Both the position numbers and the translations under genes were made by a program. The notes under the pieces were generated by a model that searched no databases, was not told where the DNA came from, and worked only from the letters and a program-made list of their open reading frames with translations. From contig PCDI01000007.1 of the NCBI GenBank assembly GCA_002778195.1, positions 1,372,576-1,436,575 of the forward strand: 64,000 nt of DNA, read 5' to 3'. The DNA comes from Raffaelea ambrosiae (lineage: Eukaryota > Ascomycota > Sordariomycetes > Ophiostomatales > Ophiostomataceae). The stretch's first letter is position 1. Each line of letters starts with the position of its first letter. This document shows, in pieces, positions 33,789 to 45,396 of this stretch.

Positions 33789-36700
33789 TTAGGCCTTGTC
33801 TGGTCTGACAGTGGCATCTGTTGCCGTCGAATCCGAAAACCACTCACCGCCGCCTGTTCTGCGAGTCTTGCCGGCCTTGTCTTTGCTGCATTTGTCCTTG
33901 CCGTGTTTGTCCTTGTCCCTACCGCTTTTATCTTTCCAGCTCTTATCCCTGGGACTTCTATCTTTGGCGGCCTTGTCCTTGGCCACGGTGCTGGTGCTGG
34001 TATCAATCGCCTTCCCGGCGCCCTGCTCGCAATTGTGGTCTAGGTCAGAAGGCAGCCTCTCGTGGTTCTTTTCCCAGTCCGAGTCACGGGCCCGTGTCGT
34101 CGGTGCCGAGCTGGATCCAGCTGCCAGAGTATCCGGGCTAGCTGTTCGCATCCGTCGATTGATAATGCCACTGAAGAATTTGCGTGCCTGCATGCCGTTT
34201 CGCACCTTTGTGGAATTGCCATTTTCGCCCTGCCCATTGGTAAGACTGGGACGCCGGCCATTGCGACCGCGGCCCCAGCGCTCTTCTGCATCGCTACCTG
34301 ACGAGCCAGGGGGGGCAGGGCCACCACCAACGCTGTCGTCGCCATTATCCATCCACCGAGGCGGAGCGCCATAGGAGAGATTGATACTTTCCGCCAAACT
34401 TGCTTTCTCAACAGCATCAGCAAGAGTCTCGTCGCTTTCCCGATGGGAGCCACCGTTCTCCATGGCTCGGCGGTGTGCGCGCAGACTCGCAACACAGGCA
34501 TCCGACTTGTCTCGCAGTTTGGCACAGGCATTGTTGAATTCCAAAAGTTCGCCGTCATACAGGTGGCTCTCGGGGGCTGTCAGTGGATGAGCATCCATCC
34601 AGAGATTGACTAGGGCAGCCACATTGCGCGGCTGGTCAATCAGGTACGGCAGGCTAGGAAAGCCCTCGCGGGCAGCGGGCGACAGCCGGCCCATGATAGC
34701 CGTGGGGGTGGAGTAGGAGGCCGGCAGAATGGGCGGCGTATTCGTCTTATCGCTCGGGATAGAGCAGATCGAATCGATAAAATCCTTGACAGATTGCCGG
34801 TTGGCCGTCAGAAAGCGGTTCATGGGCTCCATCCACGTCTCCTTCGTGCCAATGGTCGACAGGTTGGCCAGGGCTTGGAGACCCTTGGCAATCAGTGTCA
34901 ATGTCCGCTGCGCGCGCGGCCGGGGGTGGTCGCGCAGCAGCCCAAAGAGTTTGGGGTTTAGAATGGCCGGACACACAAATCGCAGAAAGAGGAAGCCTGA
35001 CACGCTCGTGTAGGATACAGTTCGCAGGAAGTCGCCGTAACGGTCCTCGGCAACGGCACGGACATACTTGAGGATCTGGCGCAATTCGGTCGGGAAACGC
35101 GAGGCCGAGGCCGTGATGCAATCCCACACCTCATTGGTGATGCTCATCAGCTGGTCCCAGTGCTTTCCGAGGTCATCTCCAGGGCGGATCTTGCTGGGGT
35201 CGACTTCGCAGTCCGGGTTGATCTCGTTGATTTCAAAAATCTTGTCGGACAAGACCTCCTCGAGGTATTCCTTGCCGAGACGGCGCATATGGAACTCGAG
35301 GGACTGCGTCAGTAGCGTGTTTCCGCGGAAGAGTAAATTGGCCTCCCCTTGCAATGATCGGCCCATGTCTCGTACGGTCATTTCTCGTTCACTAGCCGAG
35401 TCGATGGAATCGCTTGACTTTAGACGCTTGCTAAAGCGCATCTTTTTCATAGCAGCCTGGTTACCGATGCCGTCGATCTCGTCCTCGACCAGAGCCATGA
35501 GCCAGTCACCTGCTCCGCCGGAAACTTGGAAAATGTTCAAAAACACATCGGCGAGGCGTCGCAGATTGGAGGACATAACATGGGCAATTTGCTGTGTGAG
35601 GCCATTGCTGAACTTGTGCAGCAGAGCCAATATGGGCTTGTACTCTTCTGCAGCCAAAACCACCAGTTCTTCGTGGTGCACTTTGACAAGCATGGAGCCG
35701 ACAACCTGCTGCCGGTCGTCACAGATGGAGAGCCACTGTTCGTGATCGGTCCCCGGCGTGAGATTGTGTAGCGGGATATCCACGGCGCCAGACATGATCT
35801 CTCGTAGATTGCCCGTCTTTGGCAGTCCAAGGGAGGCCTGGAGCTGGTGCGTGAAGCTATCCAAATTGCCCTCTACACGCTTCAGAATGACCGACAAAAA
35901 TGGCAGGGACCCTGGAAGGTCGACAAACTCGCATTCCTCGCGCCAGAATGGGTTCTTGGTGTCTGTTTTGGTTGTCGTGCGTGCGCGGACCTCGCCGTCC
36001 AGTATGACCTCGGCCAGGTAATTACCAACAAGTGGATCGTGATGGTCATTCTTGCCCGGCCGCTCGTGTATCCGGTCGAGCGAGCGGTCGTTGGGGCCTC
36101 CTTGGTTGGAGTCCGCCGGGCGCTGCTTGATTTTGGCCTCGGTGATCCTCAAGATCAGAGACTTATCCAGACGAAACAGCTGGTGCTGCTGTTGGGTTTC
36201 CGAGGCCGACACTTCACCTCCTCCTTTGGCAAGCTCCTTCTCGCGTTGCGCATTCAACTCGGCTATTCCGTACACTTTGATGCCGTTGGCGTCCAGAGCG
36301 TAGATGTCTGGGATGGCGAATGCCCGAAGCAACACGAACCAGACTTCGAAAGCGACTCTAGAGTCGAGGGCAATGTACACTGGCCGGAAGATGGAGAGTT
36401 TCGTGGAGGTGGATGCGTAGATGGGGAATATGGCAATGCAATATTCTTCGTCGAGGACAGACTTGTCGAGCTGCTGGATGGCGCATCGTGCGAGCTGGCT
36501 CAGCTCTATGACGGAAAGGATGGTGACGTCGTTCTCAGTCATGAGCTTGAACTCGCCGTTGCCGTTCAAGATGCAGGAAACACGGCGCCAGGAAGTTTGA
36601 AGAGACTTGAGGTCGCGGGTTGATGGGCGCTTGACAATGGCACGCGGGGATGTAGCCACGCCCTTATCCCAAAGCATAACCTTGCCGACCTTGATGATGG

Positions 36701-38204
36701 CACCGTCCTTTGCTTTGGCGGCCGGACCGCGTTTCTTGACGGCCTCGTTTGCAGCAGCGGCGGACGTGCTCACGCTGCGTGCACTCGCAGGCTTCGCTGG
36801 GGCAGCTGCCACGCCTGGCGCAGGGCGCAACTGCTGCCAGCACAGGAGAGCAGCAAGCCACAGCTCGAATTCGACAGCCATGAGGGGCCGGAGGACCAGC
36901 TCAGCGCTGGATTCTGCATTGGCAATCTCCAGGCACTGTCCGTTTCTGTCTGGGCGCTCGACGGGCGAAATGCGGCAGCCCCGAAGGTCCGGGATGACCG
37001 GTATGTGGAATGGCCCATCGTCTCCCGCATCGAACATCAGGGCACCCTTCTCCTCCTCGATATAGCAGACACCACGGCTCCACGGGTCGTCGGGCGTGCT
37101 TTGGTATTCGATCTCGCCGCGCATGCGGCCGCAGAGCGTTTTCATAAGCATGAGCACCTTGTTCGCTTCGGTCGTGGGAATGGGCACGGACAAGGAATCA
37201 ACAGAGGGCGGAGGCGAGATGAGCGGCGATGTGGGGCGAGACGATGTTCTCTTGATCAGGCGTCGTGTCGACCCCTTTTTGTCCCGGGCAGATGAAGCTG
37301 CCACGGCAGAGGCGGCCGGGGTGGCGAGCGCAGAGGACACAACGCTCGCCGCCGAAGCAGAGGCTGACAATGCGCCGAGCGCAGTGACAGACGTGAGCTG
37401 TGCCTCTGAGATGCGGCTGGACGTTGCCTGCTGTTTGTAGGCAGAGGCAAGCGACTCGAGCGAGGGCCCTTGCAAGGGCCCTTGCAAGGGGGCAGAGCGG
37501 ACGCTCACCTCAGTTGTGGCGGTGGAGGAGAACGACCCGACTCGCTTTCTCTGCTCCGAAGACGCCGAAGGGGTGAAGGTGGACACTATGGCGTCGCGGA
37601 AAGGCGAGGCTCCGTCCATTGTGTGATTGCGTGGGCGGTATGAGGGAGGAGGGGGTGCACGCGGAGGAGGGCTGGAGGAGGTGCTGTCGAAGGAGCCGGC
37701 GACGTTGTCGCTGAAAACGACGCCCTGACGGCGGCTGTTATTGCTGCCGTGGTGGGAGAGGGTGCTGGCGCCAGGAATAGCACGGGGCGAGCTGCGGGGA
37801 GACATGGAGCCGAAGGGGCGGGCGAAGCGCGAGCCAGTGACCGTCGAGCTGCCGTCGTCGTCCGGCGGTGACGGCCGGCGCTGGATCTGCGGCTCCGGGG
37901 TCACCGTGCGGATTGTGGGCTGGCCTTGGGGCATGCCAGAGCCGCTGTTGACCCGGAGGCCCAACGAAGGCCTGCGCTCGGCCGTCAGCGTCGGCGCAGC
38001 CATGGGCGACTCTGGCAGGGGCGGCAGATGGGCGACGACGCCGGCAGACGCTGTCTGGGTGGCCGGGCGGTCGAGGGAGAGCGGCAGCGGCGGCACGGGA
38101 GGCGGATTTGAGGGGTGTGGAGGGAAGGAGGGAGCGCGGTCGGAGTCGCGGTCGCGGTCGGGCCCGAAGGCAACCGGCATGCTCTTAAATCGTGTGTGGG
38201 ACAT
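33789..38204 (-). CDS. Ras-family GTPase-activating protein, Bud2/Cla2-like
   Basis: A single open frame encodes 1471 residues from the first in-frame ATG (38202-38204, MSHTRFKSMPVAFGP). The frame is open for about 30 more codons upstream but begins there only with GTG, so an upstream exon cannot be excluded. The N-terminal third is Pro/Ser-rich and disordered. PH-like regions follow (about 350-450 and 490-650), then a C2 domain (about 680-780, with NPFWREECEFVDLP). The RasGAP domain (about 930-1170) has an arginine-finger context LFRGNTLLTQS and the FLR signature FLFLRFVCPAILNPKLFG. The tail is a Lys/Asp/Arg run (KDKSGRDKDKHGKDK). It should accelerate GTP hydrolysis by a Ras-type GTPase in cell polarity; the domain order suits Bud2/Cla2, which acts on Rsr1. 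A 12-bp coding repeat at 37464-37490 makes PLQGPLQGP. Confidence 0.9.
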   Translation of the reverse strand: MSHTRFKSMPVAFGPDRDRDSDRAPSFPPHPSNPPPVPPLPLSLDRPATQTASAGVVAHLPPLPESPMAAPTLTAERRPSLGLRVNSGSGMPQGQPTIRTVTPEPQIQRRPSPPDDDGSSTVTGSRFARPFGSMSPRSSPRAIPGASTLSHHGSNNSRRQGVVFSDNVAGSFDSTSSSPPPRAPPPPSYRPRNHTMDGASPFRDAIVSTFTPSASSEQRKRVGSFSSTATTEVSVRSAPLQGPLQGPSLESLASAYKQQATSSRISEAQLTSVTALGALSASASAASVVSSALATPAASAVAASSARDKKGSTRRLIKRTSSRPTSPLISPPPSVDSLSVPIPTTEANKVLMLMKTLCGRMRGEIEYQSTPDDPWSRGVCYIEEEKGALMFDAGDDGPFHIPVIPDLRGCRISPVERPDRNGQCLEIANAESSAELVLRPLMAVEFELWLAALLCWQQLRPAPGVAAAPAKPASARSVSTSAAAANEAVKKRGPAAKAKDGAIIKVGKVMLWDKGVATSPRAIVKRPSTRDLKSLQTSWRRVSCILNGNGEFKLMTENDVTILSVIELSQLARCAIQQLDKSVLDEEYCIAIFPIYASTSTKLSIFRPVYIALDSRVAFEVWFVLLRAFAIPDIYALDANGIKVYGIAELNAQREKELAKGGGEVSASETQQQHQLFRLDKSLILRITEAKIKQRPADSNQGGPNDRSLDRIHERPGKNDHHDPLVGNYLAEVILDGEVRARTTTKTDTKNPFWREECEFVDLPGSLPFLSVILKRVEGNLDSFTHQLQASLGLPKTGNLREIMSGAVDIPLHNLTPGTDHEQWLSICDDRQQVVGSMLVKVHHEELVVLAAEEYKPILALLHKFSNGLTQQIAHVMSSNLRRLADVFLNIFQVSGGAGDWLMALVEDEIDGIGNQAAMKKMRFSKRLKSSDSIDSASEREMTVRDMGRSLQGEANLLFRGNTLLTQSLEFHMRRLGKEYLEEVLSDKIFEINEINPDCEVDPSKIRPGDDLGKHWDQLMSITNEVWDCITASASRFPTELRQILKYVRAVAEDRYGDFLRTVSYTSVSGFLFLRFVCPAILNPKLFGLLRDHPRPRAQRTLTLIAKGLQALANLSTIGTKETWMEPMNRFLTANRQSVKDFIDSICSIPSDKTNTPPILPASYSTPTAIMGRLSPAAREGFPSLPYLIDQPRNVAALVNLWMDAHPLTAPESHLYDGELLEFNNACAKLRDKSDACVASLRAHRRAMENGGSHRESDETLADAVEKASLAESINLSYGAPPRWMDNGDDSVGGGPAPPGSSGSDAEERWGRGRNGRRPSLTNGQGENGNSTKVRNGMQARKFFSGIINRRMRTASPDTLAAGSSSAPTTRARDSDWEKNHERLPSDLDHNCEQGAGKAIDTSTSTVAKDKAAKDRSPRDKSWKDKSGRDKDKHGKDKCSKDKAGKTRRTGGGEWFSDSTATDATVRPDKA

Positions 38205-41200
38205 CGGGGCTGGCCTGTCATGGTGCGCGGCCCTGCCGCCGGTTGTCGCGCAGGCAGAGTCGTTGGTCGAGACAGTGGCAGCCGGTCTCGTCGTCACAGT
38301 GCGGTGTCCATGGGGAGGCCTGCGGGGGGTGTTGAGTGTTCCGAGTGTTTGTCTCGGTTTGTCTGTGTTTGCCCGGATTTGCCTGCGTTTGCCTGGCTGC
38401 GCCAGGGTTTGGCCGCCCAGAGTAACAAAGGCAGAGGGTGGCCCGGGCTCTGGCTGTGCCTGGCCGGCTGTCCTGTCACTTGCCGGCTGTCCCTGTTTTG
38501 GCTCTTCTTTTGGGGGGTTAAATTATGGACTCGTTAATTTAGGTTGGTCCGTTGGCGCGCAATATGGGTGCAGGGAGCAGCCAGCACGCGCAGTCTGTGG
38601 CTGCCGAAATATCCGAATGACGGGCGGCTGTTGGCTCAGAACGGCGTGCTTCTGCTGGCCGACGTGAGGGCCTGTCGGGGCCTTGCTTCCAGCTTGTTTG
38701 GGCTGGTGATGCGGCGAGGAAGATCACAGGACGGGCGAGAGGAGAGAGGGGAAGCCCAGAGGGGAAACAGGCTTCCAGCGTGGGCAGCAGCCAGGGAGGG
38801 AAATACTCCGAGCACAATCTGTCGCCGCGGGGAAGGTTTGCGGTCGTGCGCAGGGCGAGGGACACGAGGGATCCACTAGAGCGACGGTCGTGTCCGCTGA
38901 CTAGCGCGAGGTTACTAGTTGGCAAGCACCCGGAGTCAAAGCGAAGAAAATGCCGGTTGAGGGTGGCAATGGGCAGCCCTGGAAGCTGTCGCGTCGTGAG
39001 AAAAAAAAAAGGGGTGGAGAATGCTGCAGCCGAGAGGGGACGTCGGAGGAAGGGAGTACATGTATTCTCCGTCTCGGTCTGTGTGTATCTCACGTCGTAG
39101 ATGGTCTCTGTGGCAGCAGGACCCAGACGGCGCCGTTTGAATGGTGCGCACAGTTTAAGCCTTATTGGGCGGCCAGGCCCTGGGTTTGGGCGATTTTGGC
39201 GATCAAAGTCGAGAGGGATGGAAAAAAAGAGCCGAGAAAGCTGGACGAGCAGGAGAGAGATAGTGTGTCAGGCTAGGCAGGGGATGCAATAAGGGCCAAC
39301 CGAAAGGCCAGTCGCACATTGGGGTCGAAGCGAGCAGGTTGGCGGTGCTGGTCGCTGTTGAAACCGGTGCCGAAGTTGGTGTTCTGCCCAAGTATATCGA
39401 AAGTTCGTCAAGATCGGCAGGGCCACGAGGTTTGCTTTCTTTTTTTTTCCCTTTTGTGGGTGGGCCGCCCGAAGCGAGGCGTGCAATTACGGGTTTGTGC
39501 GGGCGAGAAGCAGAAAAAGGACAGCGCAAAAGCCGGACAGCGCAAAAAAGGAAAGAAGCAACGACGCCGCGTGTGCAGGAGGGCAGCAGCAAGAGGAAGG
39601 CGCGCACAACACGATGAAGAAGGCAAGAGCGGCGTGGGAAGGAAGGAGCGACGTGCAAGCGACGACCAGATTGGCACATCCCTAAATGGAAGTCGCGGCG
39701 TCGGGTCTTCTTCAGGTGAGGTCAGATAATACCTAACTAGTTAGTACCAAGTTGCATGAGCTTCATCTTCACTCCTTCCGCTGCTCCATCCACATAATCC
39801 CGCCATGCTTAAAGTACCTGTTCCTGGCTGCGCATCCCAGCATGATATGCCGCCCCGCGGTCGTGCTTGCCTTGTTTCAATTTCAGTGTTTTGTATGTGC
39901 GTGCTGAGCCTATTGTCGAGTTGCCTGCAGTGGAACAGCCAATCTCTCGCCGTCTCGGGTGGGGGTTTGCAGGGTTCAGTCTTCTGCATCCGGCTCCAGC
40001 TCCCAGAGACAAGATGCAGAGTGAGATACTGTGTCCTACCGTCTACGGTTCGCATCTCGCTGTCAACTGGGAGCAATCCTTCTGGCTCTGAAGACTCAGC
40101 AAGACTCTCTAGCTAGACATGCCTCTGCGAAAAGCGCAACGGTGAAACCTGCATGAAATTGGGGCAGATGAGCCCTTTCTAGCGTCCTTGCTCGGCATGT
40201 CTGGGGAGAGTGATTGGCAGTATTTACACTTGGCCAGCCACTGAAAACGGCACGGGAGTTGTTTCTGGGCCCCACCAGCCGCCCCAACGTCGTGCTCGTC
40301 TGGTGTAGTAAACACGCAGATGGACAGGAGGGGCCGTTTCTTGTTTTTGCTGTTGTGTGTTTGTGCGTGTGTTTCTTGCGGCTCAGGAATGGAATGGCTC
40401 GCAAAGAATGACTGCCAAGCCCCGTTCGCAGTGAAGAGGCAACTACTACATAGTATCTGCCATCCAACACGATTCTTCAAACGAGCACCATATTTACCAA
40501 CCAACAGGCAATGCCGGGGTGACTTTAACAGCATCTAGTCAGTCAGATACAACGACCACGACAACACAGTCTGCGTCACTACCGCACCGCATCTGCACAG
40601 CGACATGTCTGGCGACTCCCTGCAAGGGGGTGCAGGGTCAAACGAGTCGACAGCGCCATTGTCAGACGATGGTCCAGGAACCAGACTTGACTAAACATCT
40701 GGAACAAGCAAGCAAATATGACAGGGGGGCTGGAAGCCAACGTTAGCCAGGCCGTCTCATGGCATGTTAGACATGGGTCTGAGCTATTCGTCGCAGTTGA
40801 TCCTCTCAGCCGAGCAATGTCAAAGACTGCCTAGGAGTACGCTTTCTGGTCTGCCCATTCTGCTCCTCAGTTTTCTCTGCCGCTGCCACTGCCACTGCCA
40901 CGCGACAGACAAGATCCGATCTCATCTCACACAGGCATCCACTCAATGCGGTATCCACAAACGCACATGAGCAGAAGCAAACAAAAAAAAAAACGCAAAC
41001 CTCGTCAACATGCAGACCATCCACCAGAGTGCGACGTCGCAATCTGTCCACTGTCGTGCATAGCAAGATATGTCTGGATATTGTGTCTTCTTATCTCCCT
41101 CATTTCTTTTTATGAACGCTAATCCTATCACTATGTACATTGAGGCATGATACCGATATACAAAGTACAAACCACAGGATGCATGCCAGCTTCTGGCTAT

Positions 41201-41820
41201 TGTTTGTTCACTGGCAAAGTATCAAAGATGCAAAATGCGCTAAGACGAGGGTATTAGACGGCCTTGCCAGCAACATGTTCACTTATTTTTTCTCGCAGGG
41301 GAAAGAGTTCCTGAAGGCAGAGCATTTACTGGCCACTCGTATGAGGGATTGGCAGCGAAGACAGCGCCTTCTGTATTAAAATATTGCGGCTTTGATCACC
41401 GCACCCAATATTTTCTAAAAAGAATAAAAAACCCATAACACCCTAACTACGACTATGTATGTCCGGTGCAGCTCTTAAGTCAAGCCACATGCGCGCCTCA
41501 AAATTGCTAGGTGCGCGCCCCAGCTGTTGCCCCAGCTACATAGTATCTTGCAGGATCACGTGTATGGAGCTTATTAAGTAGCCCGCTGAGGCGCCGATAC
41601 AGGCATTGTTCCCATAGATTCACGTGACCCACAAACACGGCGCAAAAACCAACACCCGATATCGCCATACAAAGACAGACAGCCGTTTGTGACTCGACTT
41701 TTCACTGTGATAACCTCTATTTTGTGGTTTCCTGATTTTTACTTGGAGATCGTGTGATTTTTTCATCCTTTTATATTGAGGCCACGGAATCGCAAACCAG
41801 CTTCAAACTAATTCGTCACA
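38205..41820. other. 3.6-kb intergenic region between divergent RasGAP and saccharopine reductase genes
   Basis: Both flanking genes are transcribed away from this gap, so it holds both promoters. No conserved open frame was seen. TACATAGTA words lie at 40447-40455 and 41537-41545, and AACTAGTT at 39735-39742. The 280 bp before the saccharopine reductase start contain the E-box pair listed separately. Confidence 0.5.
41557..41695 (+). promoter_or_regulatory. Two CACGTG E-boxes and a near-consensus Gcn4/CPC1 site upstream of saccharopine reductase
   Basis: CACGTG occurs at 41557-41562 and 41621-41626, and TGACTC (followed by G instead of A) at 41690-41695, 126 bp before the start codon. Lysine biosynthesis is under cross-pathway control by CPC1/Gcn4-type bZIP proteins in fungi, so the last site is a reasonable candidate. 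Function is inferred. Confidence 0.4.
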
Positions 41821-43926
41821 ATGGCTTCTAAGAAGTAAGCTTATACTGCCTCTTCCACTGCCTTTTTGGCTCTTTTTAGGGCTTTGTGCCTGTGCTTGAC
41901 CCATAGCAACAACTCCTCCACATGAGCCGCCGGCCTTTTCTTTTGTAGTCACAAATATGCTAACTTTAGATTTGTGCTTTACAGGGTCCTGCTTCTGGGT
42001 GCTGGCTTCGTCACGAGTATGTTCGGCCGATCCTCCGTTTGCAGAACTTTCAAGGGTCCAATGGCATCTTCTGTATTAACTATCCCCACCAGAGCCGACC
42101 CTCGACATTCTCGCTGAGTCGGGTGTCCAAGTGTCTGTTGGTATGTTACTCTCATATGATTCATTGTATCAATGTTGTATCAAGAAGTGTGCATGTGTCT
42201 AACGTCTATTTTCAGCCTGCCGTACTCTGTCGGCTGCCCAGGCCCTTTCGGCCGGTGTCAAGAACGCCACCCCGATCACGGTCGATGCCACTGACGAGAA
42301 GGCTCTCGACGCTGCTGTCGGTGCCCACGACCTGGTCATCAGCCTGATTCCGTACACGTTCCACGCCAACGTGATCAAGTCGGCCATCCGCACCAAGAAG
42401 AACGTGGTCACCACCAGCTATGTGTCTCCGGCCATGATGGAGCTTGACCAGCAGTGCAAGGATGCCGGCATCACCGTCATGAACGAGATTGGCCTGGACC
42501 CTGGTATCGACCATCTGTGTATGTGATCTGCTTTTCATGCAAGCATTGACCAGGACCGAACCGAGCTGGGAACTAACTTCTCCCAGACGCTGTCAAGACC
42601 ATTGAGGAGGTCCACAAGGAGGGCGGCAAGATCACCTCGTTCCTGTCGTACTGCGGTGGTCTTCCGGCTCCCGAGGCCTCGGGCAACCCGCTGGGCTACA
42701 AGTTCTCGTGGTCGCCGCGTGGTGTGCTGCTGGCTCTTCGCAACGCCGCCAGCTTCTACAAGGACGGCAAGGTTGTCAACGTGGCTGGTCCCGGTATGTA
42801 CAGGTGTTTTTTGGGGGGGAGGTTGGCCATAATGACTACGAAATTGCTTCTAACATGTTGTCCAGATCTGATGGCCACTGCCAAGCCCTACCACATCTAC
42901 CCGGGTGCGTAATTACTCTATGTGATCTTAGCAGATTGCCAAAGACATACCTTTTCTGACAGAAATTATCAGGCTACGCTCTGGTGGCCTACCCCAACCG
43001 TGACTCGACCGGTTACCGGGAGCGCTACGGCATCCCGGAGGCCCAGACCGTCATCCGGTACGATTTCCTCCTGTGATTTTTTTTTTTTGCCTGTTCTCGT
43101 TTTCTCGCTAACGCACCCCCCACCAGCGGTACCCTCCGTTACGCCGGCTTCCCCGAGTTCGTCAAGGTCCTTGTCGACATTGGCTTCCTCAAGGACGACG
43201 AGCAGTCGTACTACAAGGAGCCCCTTGCTTGGAAGGAGGCTACTCAGAAGACCGTTGGTGCCCCCTCGTCGAGTGAGGCCGACCTTGTCGCCACGATCGT
43301 GTCCAAGACGACGTTCGCCGACGAGGAGCAGAAGCAGCGCATCCTGGCTGGTCTGCGCTGGCTGGGTCTCTTCTCGGATGAGAAGACCACCCCGCGTGGC
43401 AACCCTCTGGACACCCTGTGCGCCACCCTCGAGCAGAAGATGCAGTTCGAGGAGGGCGAGCGGGATCTCGTCATGTGAGTTTTTCCACAAGCGTCCACCC
43501 TGGTTGCCATTCACACACATCTCGCTAACCATAATTTCTCTCCCACTACAGCCTCCAGCACAAGTTTGAGGTTGAGCTCAAGGACGGCACCAAGCAGACC
43601 CGCCTGTCGACGCTCGTCGAGTACGGCAGCCCGGAGAAGGGCGGCTACTCGGCCATGGCCAAGCTTGTCGGTGTGCCGTGCGCGGTCGCTGTGCAGCAGG
43701 TGCTGGACGGCACGCTGTCGGAGAAGGGTGTTCTTGCGCCGATGAACAGCAAGATCAACGACCCTCTCATCAAGGTTCTCAAGGAGGTATGTTCAGATTC
43801 TCTTTTTTTCTTTTTTTTTTTTTTTTTTTTGCAGATCTCCTTTTGTCCCCCGTCTCGTCTTTGTTTTCAACGACTAACTCCCACCAGAAGTACGGCATTG
43901 CCTGCAAGGAGGAGATCATTGCATAA
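41821..43926 (+). CDS. LYS9: Saccharopine reductase (saccharopine dehydrogenase, NADP+, L-glutamate-forming)
   Basis: Ten exons: 41821-41834, 41985-42016, 42093-42140, 42216-42518, 42587-42793, 42866-42904, 42973-43057, 43127-43474, 43552-43786 and 43888-43926. Together they give 449 residues with no frame break. The enzyme condenses aminoadipate semialdehyde with glutamate to saccharopine using NADPH, the penultimate step of fungal lysine synthesis, in the cytosol. The N-terminus MASKKVLLLGAGFVT is the Rossmann dinucleotide site, assembled from two tiny exons. Conserved blocks include VISLIPYTFHANVIKSAIR, NEIGLDPGIDHLYAVKTI, FLSYCGGLPAPEASGNPLGY, LQHKFEVE and the C-terminal APMNSKINDPLI. Length matches the family (about 450). 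Intron 9 (43787-43887) has a T-run of about 16 before its acceptor. The gene is in tandem with C1-THF synthase. Confidence 0.96.
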
Positions 43927-44841
43927 ATCAAGCAAGGGCAGCAAAATCAGCCGTGTCATGACAGTCTCGCAGTATGATGGACCACGAGTAAGCAAAAGCA
44001 CAAGTAGGCAAAAGTACGAGTAGACGAATAGACCAAAAGCATATGCACCGGTGGCTGCGGATCTCCCCGTCCAGCGGTGAATCATGAAATACGCGACAGA
44101 AACGACGCCATCGTGGGCGGGTAGTATGCTGTGGTGGACACATCCCGCCCCAGACGGCAGAGCAGCCGCAGCAAGCACGGGGTGCGTGCGACAGGCCGTT
44201 CATATTCCTGTACAGCTAAACGACCTCTGCCGCTCTCGCCTCGAACCTTGCCGTTCTTGTAGAAGATGACCGCATATCTGTCCCTTTTCTGACCGTTTTT
44301 CAATCTTTTACATACCAAATACCATGCCGACTTGTGGAACCGTGCTGTTGCTTGTGCCGTAAATCGGCGGCCAAGACCTTTTGCGTAGTTACTACGTGTA
44401 GTTATATCTTGACTTACATCCCAGACTGTCCGGCCACCTCTCTGGCTCGCTTGTTTTCCTCTGGTGTCCGTCTCGTCCCCGGTTCTGGTCTGCCCAGATT
44501 CACTTGCAACCAATTCTGCTTTCTTCCCAGCCCCTTGCATTGAGGTGCTCGCCCAGGAAAGAACGTGGTCGGCCGGTGCTCATCGCTCTTTCCATATTGC
44601 GGCGATTTCGTTGGGGGGTGGGTTAGGGCTTGTCTCATGCAACAAAATTTTCCCGGCTCGACTTCCCGAAAGAGCAAGTCTTACTCATTCGTCCCTTCTC
44701 TTTGCTCAGCAGCTTGGTTCTGGGAAGCCAGAATTGTCGCTGAGCCTGAAAAACGCAGGAGTCCCAAAAAAAGGCCTCAAAAAGAAGAAGGAAAAAAAGA
44801 GCGGACTCCTGGTCAGACCAGGCGATCTTTCTCTCGCAACA
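43927..44841. other. Intergenic region between saccharopine reductase and C1-THF synthase
   Basis: This gap holds the 3' end of the first gene and the promoter of the second, both on the plus strand. A TACGAGTA word lies at 44015-44022. No separate gene was recognised. Confidence 0.5.
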
Positions 44842-45396
44842 ATGCCGCCAGCCCTACCTCTCAGCAGAGTGCTCCCACGGTGGTGTTATGCAAGTAAGCG
44901 ACAGCGGGCGATCGCGACAGTCGTCTCGTGCGGGCGGCCGATAGCGCGCAGCTTGGCCGGCTCCAAACCCGATTTGAACCGGCCAACCCAAAAGGGCTTA
45001 TTTGCACCTGTCCAGTCTCCTCGGCCTCCTCGCGCTCTTCACCCAGACTGCACTGCACCCGCCGGCCAACCGCTGCCCTCGTCCGCACTACCGCCTGCTG
45101 CCCTCGCACCCCCGTCGACCCGCTCCCACAGCCGCGCCCGCTCGGCCAACTGCTCCTGGACCAGCCCGTGCCTCGGTGCTACCCCGCCATTGTTGCCCAG
45201 CAGCGTCTTTGCCGCCTCGACTTCTCCATCATCGTGTACCGGCACGAAAAACCTGCCCATTCCACCTCGCACCACACACTCCCTGTCCGCCACTTTTGTC
45301 TCTTCGTCCGTGTCCTCGCCCCTCTCCGCCTTCTCGCCTGTCTCCTCTGTGCACTCGTCACGCCCGGGCCGCCTGTTTTCCACCTCTGCCCGCGCA
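44842..45396 (+). other. Candidate mitochondrial presequence extension of C1-THF synthase
   Basis: An ATG at 44842 opens a frame that runs without a stop for 185 codons directly into the Met at 45397. It begins MPPALPLSRVLPRWCYASK, basic and free of acidic residues, and ends GRLFSTSARA just before the conserved protein, which looks like a mitochondrial cleavage region. The middle is Ser/Pro-rich and may contain an intron; a good donor (GTAAGC) lies at about 44890. The extension is therefore probably real in outline but not in exact structure. Confidence 0.5.
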
